Positions 53,814 to 61,957 of a stretch of 64,000 nucleotides of DNA are shown here, piece by piece (the first letter of the stretch is position 1; the number at the start of each line of letters is the position of its first letter). The position numbers and the translations under genes are program-made. The notes below the pieces were generated by a model. It saw only the letters and a program-made list of their open reading frames with translations, was not told the origin of the DNA and did no database searches. Source of the stretch: Paraburkholderia sp. CNPSo 3272 (GTDB lineage Bacteria > Pseudomonadota > Gammaproteobacteria > Burkholderiales > Burkholderiaceae); contig NZ_JAMBPQ010000040.1 of the NCBI RefSeq assembly GCF_024206495.1, positions 1 through 64,000 on the forward strand, in the 5' to 3' direction.

Positions 53814-54494
53814 GCCGGCGGCAGCCACGCTACCAGCCTTCCATGTTCCCGCGATTGCAACCACGCCGTGGCGCCCGCGAAGATGACCTTTGAGCACGGC
53901 GAACGTCGAGCGCGACGGGGCTCGCCGCAGGCCCTTGGGCGACAGGACGGGCGGTCAGACCGAGAGCGAGGCGGTAGCGGCGCCGCGCCTGTAACAGCTC
54001 ACCGGATACAGGCATGGTGCGCCTTCTTGCGCTTGTCCGGGGTGTCGATCCCCACCGGTCCTCGGGGCCGGTGCTCACCCGCCGGAAGGAGTCCCCATAA
54101 GGCCACCGGCGAGTTCAAGGATGCGCAGCCCCTGCCAGGTAGACCATTCGTGTGTCTGTCACCCCGACGCCGCCTCCAGTGCGAATGCCTCACAGCACAT
54201 ACGGGACATTCGTGAAAATCGCCGCCGCGATCATCTTCTGGCGAAGGCCTTCAGAACTCGTTGTGTCAAGCACTGCTACACGAGCGTGATATTTGGCAAA
54301 CGGGTTGCGCACAGCACTGTGCCGCAAGGACGCGCCGACATGACTGTCCGGTCCCTGTCACCCGCCGCACATCATCGATGTCTGCGGCAACCCGACCGGA
54401 CGTTCCGCACCGCGTGTCGTGGAATCGGCCTCCTGACTGTTGACCAGGCGAGGGAAGAGCGGGACGGCAGTTCTGTGGCGGTGGCGCCGACGAC
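53814..54494. other. Gene-poor stretch
   Basis: About 680 bases, open frames without conserved features on both strands. Nothing recognised. Confidence 0.35.
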
Positions 54495-54566
54495 TCAAAG
54501 CTCCTCGCCGGGATCTGCGATATCGAGCCCGAACTGCCATCCTTCCATGCTCATCAGCAAATTGCG
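54495..54566 (-). pseudogene. 3' fragment of a paralogue of the zinc-ribbon gene
   Basis: The minus-strand frame ends NLLMSMEGWQFGLDIADPGEEL, nearly the same as the C-terminus of 44088-44663 (RMLMSMEGWQFRLEIAD...). Upstream sequence in this frame is unrelated. Only the last ~23 codons remain. Confidence 0.68.
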
Positions 54567-54689
54567 GCGGATTTTCAGATTTCGGGGGATGGGCTGAAAT
54601 AGCCATTGTGCGGTGAGGCGCAGAGCGTCATATCCTCTGGTCACGGATGAAGCGTCGGTTGTCGCCTTCGGTGGCGCCTTCGCACGCGT

Positions 54690-54882
54690 GGAATTTTCCT
54701 CATATCTCAAATGATCTGCGCGATTTTCCAAAAAATCCAAACATCTTGATTGTCGCCGGTACCTCACTTGCGGCTTACAGCCTATCGCGATGCTCAAAAC
54801 GCTTGAGGCCGGCGAATGTATAGACCCCAATTTCAACTCGATGGCCATTCGTTATCAGCTGGGTCGGCCGATTTCACATTGA
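54690..54882 (+). pseudogene. Degraded coding fragment, identity unknown
   Basis: One plus-strand frame gives DLRDFPKNPNILIVAGTSLA and AYSLSR. A second frame continues as MLKTLEAGECIDPNFNSMAI and RYQLGRPISH to a stop at 54882. The pieces look like one protein with a shift near 54790. No family could be named. Confidence 0.3.
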
Positions 54883-54946
54883 ATAATCTGATAAACTAAA
54901 AACGTTACCGGATAATTACGAAGAAAACTACGCACCGGGGGGCTCT

Positions 54947-55681
54947 ATGGCTAGCAAGACGCTTCAGCGCCTCATGGAGGAGGCGCCGCGCGGGCAGCCG
55001 CTCGACACGGAAATGCTCAAGGATATGGGCGTCAGCCCGGCACTCGCGACCTATATGGCCAAGTCCGGATGGCTGCAGCGGCTGTCCAAGGGCGCCTACC
55101 TGCTCAAGGGCGATACCCCGAGCCGCGACGGCATCATCGCCTACCTCAGCCGAAGGGTTCCGGGTCTTCACGTCGGGGGCAAGACGGCACTCGACTGGCA
55201 AGGCGTGCGTCAGAACATCACCTTCCGCGCGAAAGTCGTCCTCTGGGCGCAGAAGCCCTACGAGATGCCGTCGTGGGTTGAGCAGCACATGCGCTACTCC
55301 TTCCAGACGACCAACATCTTCGACAACGAGCTGCCTTACGACACAGGACTCAAGCCCCTGCCGGGCGGCAATCCGCACGTGCTCGTTTCCGTTCCGGAAC
55401 GCGCGCTGCTCGAACTCGCCAGTGACATCGGCAAAGGGCAATCGCTGGAGGAAGCAATCAACCTGATGCCTTCGCTGAGAAATATCCGGCCTGCCGTACT
55501 CGAGCAGTTCATGACGCACTGCAAGCGCGTCAAGGTCGTCCGTCTGGTTCGGGACCTGGGCAAGAGCAGCGACTATCCCTGGGGCGAGGACCTGCAACGC
55601 TACGTCGAGCGGCTGGGCTCCGGGACGCGGTGGTCTAACGTGAACAAGGACGGCGAACGCCTTACCCTGAATCCAAAATGA
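54947..55681 (+). CDS. AbiEi-family antitoxin, orphan
   Basis: A 244-residue protein of the AbiEi type IV antitoxin family. The N-terminal winged helix (TLQRLMEEAPRGQPLDTEML..; LATYMAKSGWLQRLSKGAYLL) leads to the AbiEi body (HVGGKTALDWQG.., VSVPERALLELASDIGKGQSLEEAINLM). These proteins repress their own promoter and counter the AbiEii nucleotidyltransferase toxin. The stop overlaps the next ATG (ATGA), as in real AbiEi/AbiEii operons, but the toxin is truncated to ~10 codons. The chosen ATG is preceded by GGGGGG, a weak ribosome site. Confidence 0.86.
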   Translation: MASKTLQRLMEEAPRGQPLDTEMLKDMGVSPALATYMAKSGWLQRLSKGAYLLKGDTPSRDGIIAYLSRRVPGLHVGGKTALDWQGVRQNITFRAKVVLWAQKPYEMPSWVEQHMRYSFQTTNIFDNELPYDTGLKPLPGGNPHVLVSVPERALLELASDIGKGQSLEEAINLMPSLRNIRPAVLEQFMTHCKRVKVVRLVRDLGKSSDYPWGEDLQRYVERLGSGTRWSNVNKDGERLTLNPK

Positions 55682-55710
55682 ACGACATCTATCTCGACAC
55701 GGTCCGCGGT
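55678..55710 (+). pseudogene. AbiEii toxin gene remnant (first codons only)
   Basis: The overlap ATGA starts MNDIYLDTVR, the usual beginning of an AbiEii toxin. The frame then goes into GVPFDFRAGF and stops at ~55785 with no toxin motif. The junction is near 55708, so all of the nucleotidyltransferase core is deleted. Confidence 0.7.
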
Positions 55711-55950
55711 GTGCCCTTTGATTTTCGTGCAGGTTTCCGGTTAGCCGCGCCTCGGCGCTATCTGGCCTTGCAATGGGGCCCTTAATAAATTTCTTAAAGA
55801 ATCAGTGGTTTGCTGTTTGGCGCTTCTGGGTTGACAAGAACTTAAAGGTTCAGATCGCGAACGAGCTGTGTCATCGACGATATCCTTTAATTCGCCTTCC
55901 GCCAGGATAGGCGAATCAAACTTCAACGTCAGAAGTTTTGCAGGCTTTCC

Positions 55951-57087
55951 CTAGCGCTGGAAAAAGTCAGCAACGCGGTGAAATGCGGCTTTTGGCGCCC
56001 AAGGCGGCATTTGGTTTGATCTCGGGTCGCCGTCGGGAAAGGTCTTGACCAGGGAGAAGCTCATCATGTCCAGGTCTCGTGCCCCTTCGCCGAAGCGATA
56101 GCTCGGGAACGAAAAGACGTAGATGAAGACACCATCCACTTCTGCGCCAGACAGGAGTTCCAGTTGTTCTTCCACATATTCGGCTTGTTCTCGTTCGCTT
56201 CGTGTGGGAACAATATTGTTGACGAACTTTCCCGTGCCGTCAGGGTTTTGCCCCTCCAATAGCATAAAGCCGCCGGCGCCGCGGGCAGCGGCTCCCTCAT
56301 AAGCGCACGAGCCGACCTCCATAACGATAAGGGGTTTGCCGATGCGGAAGCGATCGAGACCGGCGACGTACTCCCTCGCCGTCTCCCCGTTTCGGTAGTA
56401 GTCGACACCAACAACGTCGAACAGGCGCCAGTCGACGTCCTCCCACGTGCCGGAAGAGTAGGTCACGAGTCCACTAAATTCTGCTCTCACTGCGGCTGTG
56501 ATGGCCGTGAGAGCGTCATTGAGCATCGCCGACTTCTCCTGAAAGACAGTCGGGACTTTGGGCCCGGTTGCCGCTGCAGCCTGGGAACCAAGCCAGGCAA
56601 CGCGTTCCATCAATGTTGCACCCGGCAGTATCCCGTCGTTGAACAGGGTGATTTCACAGCCGCAAACAAAGACAATGTTGGCGCCTTCGCCCCTCAACTG
56701 TTCTGCGGCACTCGCAGCCTGCGCGAAATAGGCCGGCAGGTCTGCGATCGGCACGTTCATCTTCCAAGGGTTGAAGAAGATGGTCAGGCCGGCGGCATGA
56801 GCAATGCGCGATGCTGTCAGCAGACGCTCGATTTCCTCTCCTTCGATTCGGACGGCGTTGGCGTGCAGCGTGGTTGCGATGGTGTTGATATCGTACGAGA
56901 CGAGCTCCGAATCGAAATGCGCCACGGAGTACGGATTGTTGGCGGTGAACCGAAGGCCCACGTCGTAGACGATGCCACGATATTTCATGTTGTTGGTTCC
57001 TTTCGTTGATACGAAACTTGGGAAGGCTGGACGCGCGGCCAACGCGGCAGTGCCTGCAGCAATTTTGAGTAGAGTCCTACGCTTCAT
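55951..57087 (-). CDS. Secreted glycoside-hydrolase-like TIM-barrel protein
   Basis: A 378-residue protein with an N-terminal export signal (MKRRTLLKIAAGTAALAARPAFP, Tat-like RR). The body resembles the GH113/GH53-like TIM-barrel proteins: GIVYDVGLRF, TLHANAVRIEGEEIERL, FFNPWKMNVPIADLPAYF, VFVCGCEITLF (possible acid/base Glu), FDVVGVDYYRNGETAREYV and LIVMEVGSCAYEG (possible nucleophile Glu). It probably cleaves or binds a surface polysaccharide. It stands alone. Enzyme class is not certain. Confidence 0.68.
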   Translation of the reverse strand: MKRRTLLKIAAGTAALAARPAFPSFVSTKGTNNMKYRGIVYDVGLRFTANNPYSVAHFDSELVSYDINTIATTLHANAVRIEGEEIERLLTASRIAHAAGLTIFFNPWKMNVPIADLPAYFAQAASAAEQLRGEGANIVFVCGCEITLFNDGILPGATLMERVAWLGSQAAAATGPKVPTVFQEKSAMLNDALTAITAAVRAEFSGLVTYSSGTWEDVDWRLFDVVGVDYYRNGETAREYVAGLDRFRIGKPLIVMEVGSCAYEGAAARGAGGFMLLEGQNPDGTGKFVNNIVPTRSEREQAEYVEEQLELLSGAEVDGVFIYVFSFPSYRFGEGARDLDMMSFSLVKTFPDGDPRSNQMPPWAPKAAFHRVADFFQR

Positions 57088-57634
57088 CTCTTCGATATTC
57101 GTCGGCGCTGCTGTAATGGAGCATTCTTCGTTTTGATGGTTCCACGCGAGCCGCTCGATCCGGATTGCCCGGAATCCGGCCTATTCCCGAGAGAGAGTCG
57201 AGCTGCTGTTCGGGTCGGCACGTCCGTGACCTTGATCGGCTGCTGGTTCAACCGTCTTTATGAAACAGCCTCTTTTGCAACAGAACCAGCATGTGGAATG
57301 ATCGTCTTTTCATCGTGTCCTGATTGGCCCAGGAGAGATCCCCAACCTGGCGATTTTTCGAACGGCGCCAGCGGCGGACGGGAGATTTTCTCGGAGGCCT
57401 GTGACAATGGCCGTGGCTCGAGAGATGAAATCATGCGGCGCGTGATGCCCGGATTTGATGCTCTCATGAGCCATTCTAAGCCCGTGAGCAAACTGGCGGG
57501 ATCGCTTCATCGGAAAGCTCAAAGGCGTGTCCACACGCGCCTTCAGATAGTCTTTTTATCACGTGCCGTGCATTCTGACAGGGTCATGCGGACAAGGGAA
57601 CTGGGCTCCAGTTGTCCATTGGCGCGAGTCGACT
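57088..57634. other. Intergenic stretch
   Basis: About 550 bases between the GH-like gene and the ABM gene. A long plus-strand frame crosses it and runs antisense to the ABM gene, without conserved features, so it is not called. Confidence 0.4.
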
Positions 57635-57937
57635 CTACCTGTTTCGAATGGAGACGGGCGAGAAAAACCGTACTTCCTTATCGGCAACGAAGTCCTTGGT
57701 CGCATCGTCGTAGACTGCTCGATACGGCTTCTGAGGCTGCTGAGCGAGCCATTCCTCCTGGGATCCGTTCCATACTTCGAAGAGAACCAGCTCGTCTGGC
57801 GCGCCAGAGTCTTCGCTCAGCACTGCGCTCACGAACGCTGGTTCTTCGGCCATCGCATGCATCAGTTCGTCGAGATGCGGCACGAACAAGGGCTTCGTCG
57901 CGGGAGCGAGCTTGAATCGAACGTAGATAGATAGCAT
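57635..57937 (-). CDS. Antibiotic-biosynthesis monooxygenase (ABM) domain protein
   Basis: A 100-residue ferredoxin-like ABM protein (YgiN-like): YVRFKLAPATKPLFVPHLDE, then EEPAFVSAVLSEDSGAPDEL, LFEVWNGSQEEWLAQQPQKPY. Such dimeric proteins act as quinol or aldehyde-type monooxygenases or as stress-related helpers. The ATG at 57937 follows GAGGA; the frame is open upstream but overlaps nothing conserved. It follows the isomerase gene in the same direction, so it may belong to the sugar operon. Confidence 0.85.
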   Translation of the reverse strand: MLSIYVRFKLAPATKPLFVPHLDELMHAMAEEPAFVSAVLSEDSGAPDELVLFEVWNGSQEEWLAQQPQKPYRAVYDDATKDFVADKEVRFFSPVSIRNR

Positions 57938-58092
57938 TGTGTGTTCCTCGGTGTTCGCTTTGCAGATGGTGACCTCGACGCAAGGCTGACGAAGGCGACT
58001 TTGTCGCGCGGTTGGATGGTGGGACTCGTAAAGAGCACGTCGGCCGATAACGTGATTGCGGCCGTCCGGATACTGGTCGCGAGTTACCCTGC

Positions 58093-58950
58093 TTATTCTT
58101 CGAACTGACGAATCGTCGCGTCGTATGCGCGCGTCGCCATTTCTTCCAGCGGGAGTTTGCGTTCGACTTCGGAGAGAATCTCGACGCCCCAAGGACCATC
58201 AAAGCCAGTCGCCTGCACGGATTTGATGAAGCCCTTGACGTCGAGCACGCCTTCGCCCGGCAGGCGACGCTTGTGGCAGGTGTCCATCCACAGTGGCTCG
58301 ATTGCGTAGCGGTCCGCATCGTCGAGTTCAATGCCCTTGATGAACTCGGGCTTGATCGTGGCAATTTCCTTGAAGTCGATGTTGCCGCGCGAGAGATGCC
58401 AGATGTCTAGCAGGAGTCCAGCATTCGCCTTGTTGGCGCCTTCGACGATCGCCTTGCCGGTCTCGATCGTCCGAACGTTGCTGAACGGCATGATTTCGAG
58501 CATGACTTGAGTGCCGCGTTTCTCGGCGTCTTCGGCCAGCTTGCCGAACTCTTCCACCATGAGCGGGACATTTGCGGTTTCTTCGCCGATGCCGGGGCCG
58601 ACCTTGACGATGCGCGCGCGCAGTTCTTCGGCGGCCTTCAGGTAGTAGTAGCGCATGCTGTCGGACGTACGGCGACGTTCGCCGGTCTGGTACCAGTCGA
58701 CGAGGAACTCGAACTCGACATGCTTGATGCCGTTGGCCTCGAGGATGCGTCGCATCTCGGCAAAGCCGATCTTGTCGGCGGTCGCGTAAATGTCGGAATG
58801 AATGAGCCCGATGCCTGACCATCCGGCCCTGGCGGCAGCCTCAACACGATCCTTGAAGCTGAACGGACTGATCTCGGTCGGACCAAACGGATAGACGTCG
58901 CCCGACAGCGTGAAATAGGCTGCGACGAGCTCAATATTGGACTTTGACAT
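58093..58950 (-). CDS. Sugar phosphate isomerase/epimerase, xylose-isomerase-like TIM barrel
   Basis: A 285-residue AP-endonuclease-2-fold protein. Family features are WSGIGLIHSDIYATADKIGF, VEFEFLVDWYQT, VKVGPG, VMLEIMPFSNVRTI with a metal-binding Glu, LLLDIWHLSRGNIDF with Asp and His, GIELDDA, and WGVEILSEVER with the last Glu. It isomerises or epimerises a sugar or inositol derivative. Divergent from the periplasmic binding protein gene; the operator at 59156 lies in the 337-base gap. GAGAGAG precedes ATG. Confidence 0.88.
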   Translation of the reverse strand: MSKSNIELVAAYFTLSGDVYPFGPTEISPFSFKDRVEAAARAGWSGIGLIHSDIYATADKIGFAEMRRILEANGIKHVEFEFLVDWYQTGERRRTSDSMRYYYLKAAEELRARIVKVGPGIGEETANVPLMVEEFGKLAEDAEKRGTQVMLEIMPFSNVRTIETGKAIVEGANKANAGLLLDIWHLSRGNIDFKEIATIKPEFIKGIELDDADRYAIEPLWMDTCHKRRLPGEGVLDVKGFIKSVQATGFDGPWGVEILSEVERKLPLEEMATRAYDATIRQFEE

Positions 58951-59155
58951 TTCGACTCTCTCGATAGGGAACAGGGGGTTGACCAGATGGACCCGGCCAT
59001 CATGAACATCACTATCGCGTAGAAACCCGGGCGGATAAACTCACCCGGGTTCCACTGAATGTAGAGATTTGCTCTACAAAACCTGGTGGCTGTGAGATAG
59101 GCAGCCTCGAATCCGATTGTTCGCCTCCGCGCGTCTCATCGACGCGCCTGCAGCA

Positions 59156-59205
59156 CATTTTTCCGCTCCAAGGAAATAACTTTTCGTCGGACCGCATTTT
59201 TCTTT
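59156..59205. promoter_or_regulatory. Operator cluster for the sugar ABC locus, site 1
   Basis: TTTCC-N7-GGAAA at 59160-59176, within CATTTTTCCGC (59156-59166) and GAAATAACTTTT (59173-59184), followed by GCATTTTTCTTT (59194-59205). The same three words recur at 61567-61639. TTTCC/GGAAA dyads of this shape are typical for RpiR-like or similar sugar-operon repressors. Confidence 0.6.
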
Positions 59206-59287
59206 CCGCCTGCGCCCCTTACTGTTGCCTCGAAAACATCAGAAACCAAACACTCAATTTTGGGTGTGGTCCAAAAGGAGACAACTC

Positions 59288-60253
59288 ATGATCATCCGCA
59301 ATCGCATCCTCGCTGGCGTCGCCCTCGCAACGCTGTTGACGACGTTGAGCACCGCCGGGAGCGCAGCAAGCCAACCGCACGTGACATTGCTCATGCCGAC
59401 CCAGAGCGTCGAATACTGGGCGCTCTACATCAAGGGCTTCAAGAAAGAGGCACAGGCTCAGGGCATCAACCTCGATGTGAAGGTCACGAATTACGACGCC
59501 AACGAACAGGCCACGCAGGTCGAGCAAGCCCTCGCACAAAAGCCGGACGTCATCGTGCTCGTCCCGGTCGACTCAAGCGCGATGGTCCCGTCGATTCGCA
59601 AAATCGACCAGGCGAAGATTCCGCTCGTGATCTCCAATTCGATGCCGGATCAGAAGTACTCCCGGTACTGGAAGGTGTTCACCGGGCCGAACGACATCAG
59701 CAATGGTCAGGCTGCCGCCAAGGCCATGATCCAGGGCTTCAAGAATAAGGGCTATGGTGCGAGCGGCAAGGTGATCGTCATCAATGGGCCGATGGGCACG
59801 CCGCCGCAGCTCCAGCGCTACCAGGGGTTCGTCGACCAACTCAAGAAAGATGCACCGGGAATCCAGGTCGTGGGCGCTCTTCCGGGCGACTGGGACGCCG
59901 TCAAGGCGAGCGCGGCCGCTTCGGCACTGTTCACCCAATACAAGGATGTGAAGGGCGTTTACACCGAAAACGACGCGCAGCTGCGAGGCACCGTTACCGC
60001 GGCCGAACGGCTTGGCCTCGATCCCTCCAAGCTTGTGCTCGTCGGCCACGGCTGCGACCAGTCAGGCGTCGACCTGATCAACGCCGGCAAGGCATACGCC
60101 GATGTCGAGCAGTCTCCTTTCGACGACGGCGCGTACGCCGCCAAGGCAGCAAAGATGCTGGCTACCGGCGGTACCCCGCAGGCGCTCCAGTATCTGCCCA
60201 ACCCGATCGCGACAAAGGCCGACGTGAAAGTCTGCTATTCCCAGCAGAAGTGA
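59288..60253 (+). CDS. Periplasmic sugar-binding protein of an ABC transporter (RbsB-like)
   Basis: A 321-residue cluster-B binding protein. The signal peptide runs to GSAASQP. The mature part has VTLLMPTQSVEYWALYIKGF, TNYDANEQATQVEQALAQKP, DVIVLVPVDSSAMVP, FTGPNDISNGQAAAKAMIQG, KGVYTENDAQLRGTVTAAER and GVDLINAGKAYADVEQSPFD. It binds a pentose, inositol or similar sugar in the periplasm and delivers it to the permease. AAAAGGAG precedes the ATG at 59288. Confidence 0.92.
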   Translation: MIIRNRILAGVALATLLTTLSTAGSAASQPHVTLLMPTQSVEYWALYIKGFKKEAQAQGINLDVKVTNYDANEQATQVEQALAQKPDVIVLVPVDSSAMVPSIRKIDQAKIPLVISNSMPDQKYSRYWKVFTGPNDISNGQAAAKAMIQGFKNKGYGASGKVIVINGPMGTPPQLQRYQGFVDQLKKDAPGIQVVGALPGDWDAVKASAAASALFTQYKDVKGVYTENDAQLRGTVTAAERLGLDPSKLVLVGHGCDQSGVDLINAGKAYADVEQSPFDDGAYAAKAAKMLATGGTPQALQYLPNPIATKADVKVCYSQQK

Positions 60254-60348
60254 TCGACGGTCGAGGCAGCAGTCAATTCTGCCTCGCGCGCTCCGGTTAT
60301 TTCGACGGTCGCGGCACCATGTGCCGCGATCGATATTTGGAGGTTTGG

Positions 60349-61470
60349 ATGAGACGAGAGATTGGTGTCGGCGTGATCGGAACAGGCTTCATGGGAAAGG
60401 CGCATGCGCTCGCCTACCGTGCTGTTCCGAACGCCTTCCCGGAGTCGGTGCGGCCGCGCCTTGTCGCGGTGGCTGACGTCAATGAGGCGGGTGCACGACA
60501 AGCCCAGGAGCAGTTCGGGTTCGAGCGGGCAACGACGGACTGGAAATCACTGCTCACAGACGACGCAATCAAGGTGATCTCCATCACGACGCCGTGCAGC
60601 CTGCATCGCGAGATGGCGCTTGCGGCAATTGCAGCTGGCAAGCACGTGCACTGCGAAAAGCCTATCGCCCCTTCGGCAGCCGACGCACTGGCGATGGCCG
60701 AGGCCGCCGCGGCGGCAGGAACGGTGACGCAGGTGGGGTACAACTACATCAAGAATCCGATGCTGGCTCTCGCGCGCCAAATGATCGCGGAGGGCGAGCT
60801 CGGTGAAATTACAAGCTTTCGCGGGGTCCACGCCGAAGACTACATGGCAGACCCCGAAATTCCCTACGGCTGGCGAGTGGATCCCGAAAACGGCGCCGGC
60901 GCGCTCGCGGAGATCGGCAATCACATCATCGGGCTATCGCGCTTCCTTCTCGGACCGATTGACGACGTGGTCGCGCGGCTCGAAACCGTGAACAAGACCA
61001 GACCGGTCGCCGCTGGCGCGCACGAGCGGCGGGCGATCAAGGTTGACGATATTGCCCGGCTGATGGTCACGTTCGCCCGAGGCTGCTCGGGCACGCTCGA
61101 AGCGAACTGGGCCGCGACCGGGCGCAAGATGCAGCTCGAGTTCGAAGTCTATGGGACCAGGGGCGCGCTCGTCTTCTCGCAGGAGCGTTTCAACGAACTG
61201 CACTTTTACCGCGGCGGTGACGATCCACGTACCTCGGGATTTACCCGTATCGAAGCGGGACCTGCACACCCGCCGTATGCCAATTTTACGGTCGCGGGGG
61301 GCCACCAGATCGGATTCAACGATCTCAAGACCATCGAGATGGCCGGATTCCTCGATGCGATTGATCGAGGGGGGCGGGCGTTTCCCGACTTCCAGGAGGC
61401 GTGGGAGATCCAGCGGGTCGTAGACAGCGCCATCCAGTCATCCGTCGAAGGGCGTTCGATCGCGATCTGA
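60349..61470 (+). CDS. Gfo/Idh/MocA-family oxidoreductase
   Basis: A 373-residue NAD(P)-dependent sugar or inositol dehydrogenase. The Rossmann motif is GVIGTGFMGKAHALAYRAV, then VAVADVNEAGARQ, the CEKPIAPSAADAL block (Lys of the catalytic motif), GYNYIKNPMLALARQMIAEGELG, and HAEDYM with GWRVDPENGAGALAEIGNH (conserved D and H). GGAGG precedes the ATG at 60349. It is followed by a terminator, so it closes a unit with the binding-protein gene. Confidence 0.92.
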   Translation: MRREIGVGVIGTGFMGKAHALAYRAVPNAFPESVRPRLVAVADVNEAGARQAQEQFGFERATTDWKSLLTDDAIKVISITTPCSLHREMALAAIAAGKHVHCEKPIAPSAADALAMAEAAAAAGTVTQVGYNYIKNPMLALARQMIAEGELGEITSFRGVHAEDYMADPEIPYGWRVDPENGAGALAEIGNHIIGLSRFLLGPIDDVVARLETVNKTRPVAAGAHERRAIKVDDIARLMVTFARGCSGTLEANWAATGRKMQLEFEVYGTRGALVFSQERFNELHFYRGGDDPRTSGFTRIEAGPAHPPYANFTVAGGHQIGFNDLKTIEMAGFLDAIDRGGRAFPDFQEAWEIQRVVDSAIQSSVEGRSIAI

Positions 61471-61495
61471 CGGAAAACGGATGCTCCAGCATTTA

Positions 61496-61537
61496 AGCGG
61501 CCTCTGGCGAGAGACTTCGCCGGGGCCGCTTTTTTTG
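61496..61537 (+). terminator. Intrinsic terminator after the oxidoreductase gene
   Basis: AGCGGCC / GGCCGCT (61496-61502, 61524-61530) with inner GGCGA / TCGCC pairing, then seven Ts (61531-61537). It separates the binding-protein/oxidoreductase unit from the ATPase/permease unit. Confidence 0.85.
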
Positions 61538-61566
61538 GCCCGAAATGCGTTCACAAGAACGATGCC

Positions 61567-61639
61567 GATATTTCCGCAGGGAGGAAATATCATTTTTCCG
61601 CCCGGCATTTTTCTTTTGGGCGCGACGAAATAACCTTTT
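61567..61639. promoter_or_regulatory. Operator cluster for the sugar ABC locus, site 2
   Basis: A perfect 9-bp inverted repeat GATATTTCC / GGAAATATC (61567-61575, 61583-61591) with a 7-base centre. It overlaps GGAAATATCATTTTTCC (61583-61599), itself a near palindrome. CATTTTTCCGC (61591), GCATTTTTCTTTT (61605) and GAAATAACCTTTT (61627) follow. The TTTCC-N7-GGAAA core is shared with site 1. The perfect stem plus ATTTTT could also act as a weak terminator. Confidence 0.62.
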
Positions 61640-61957
61640 GGACAACAACAGCGAAACCGCGGCAGCGGTCCACAACACGGAGACAACGTCACGCCCGAAC
61701 CTGGGCGCAACGCATCCCACCGGCATTTCTCCCTGTGGTTCCGCACCTCCTGATGAACCGCACGCGCCCGTTGTGCCCGGCGCGTCGACATCGGGATCAG
61801 CAGTCTCTTTCGGACCTTACGCGCGACCGCCCCGTTCTGAAGGCGGTGCCGATCCGGGAGTGGCTGGCGGTACGTGATGTTGCGACGCAATAAGTTGGAT
61901 GCAGGACGATAGGTGGATCGGCGAGGCGACAGACCGATCCTCCATTGGAGGAAGACA
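61640..61957. other. Leader of the ATPase gene, nothing else recognised
   Basis: About 320 bases of probable 5' untranslated or promoter sequence after the operator cluster. No gene or riboswitch was recognised. Confidence 0.4.

Noticed and set aside
57133..57915. A 260-codon plus-strand frame
   Set aside because: Runs antisense to the ABM gene and has no conserved sequence or ribosome site.
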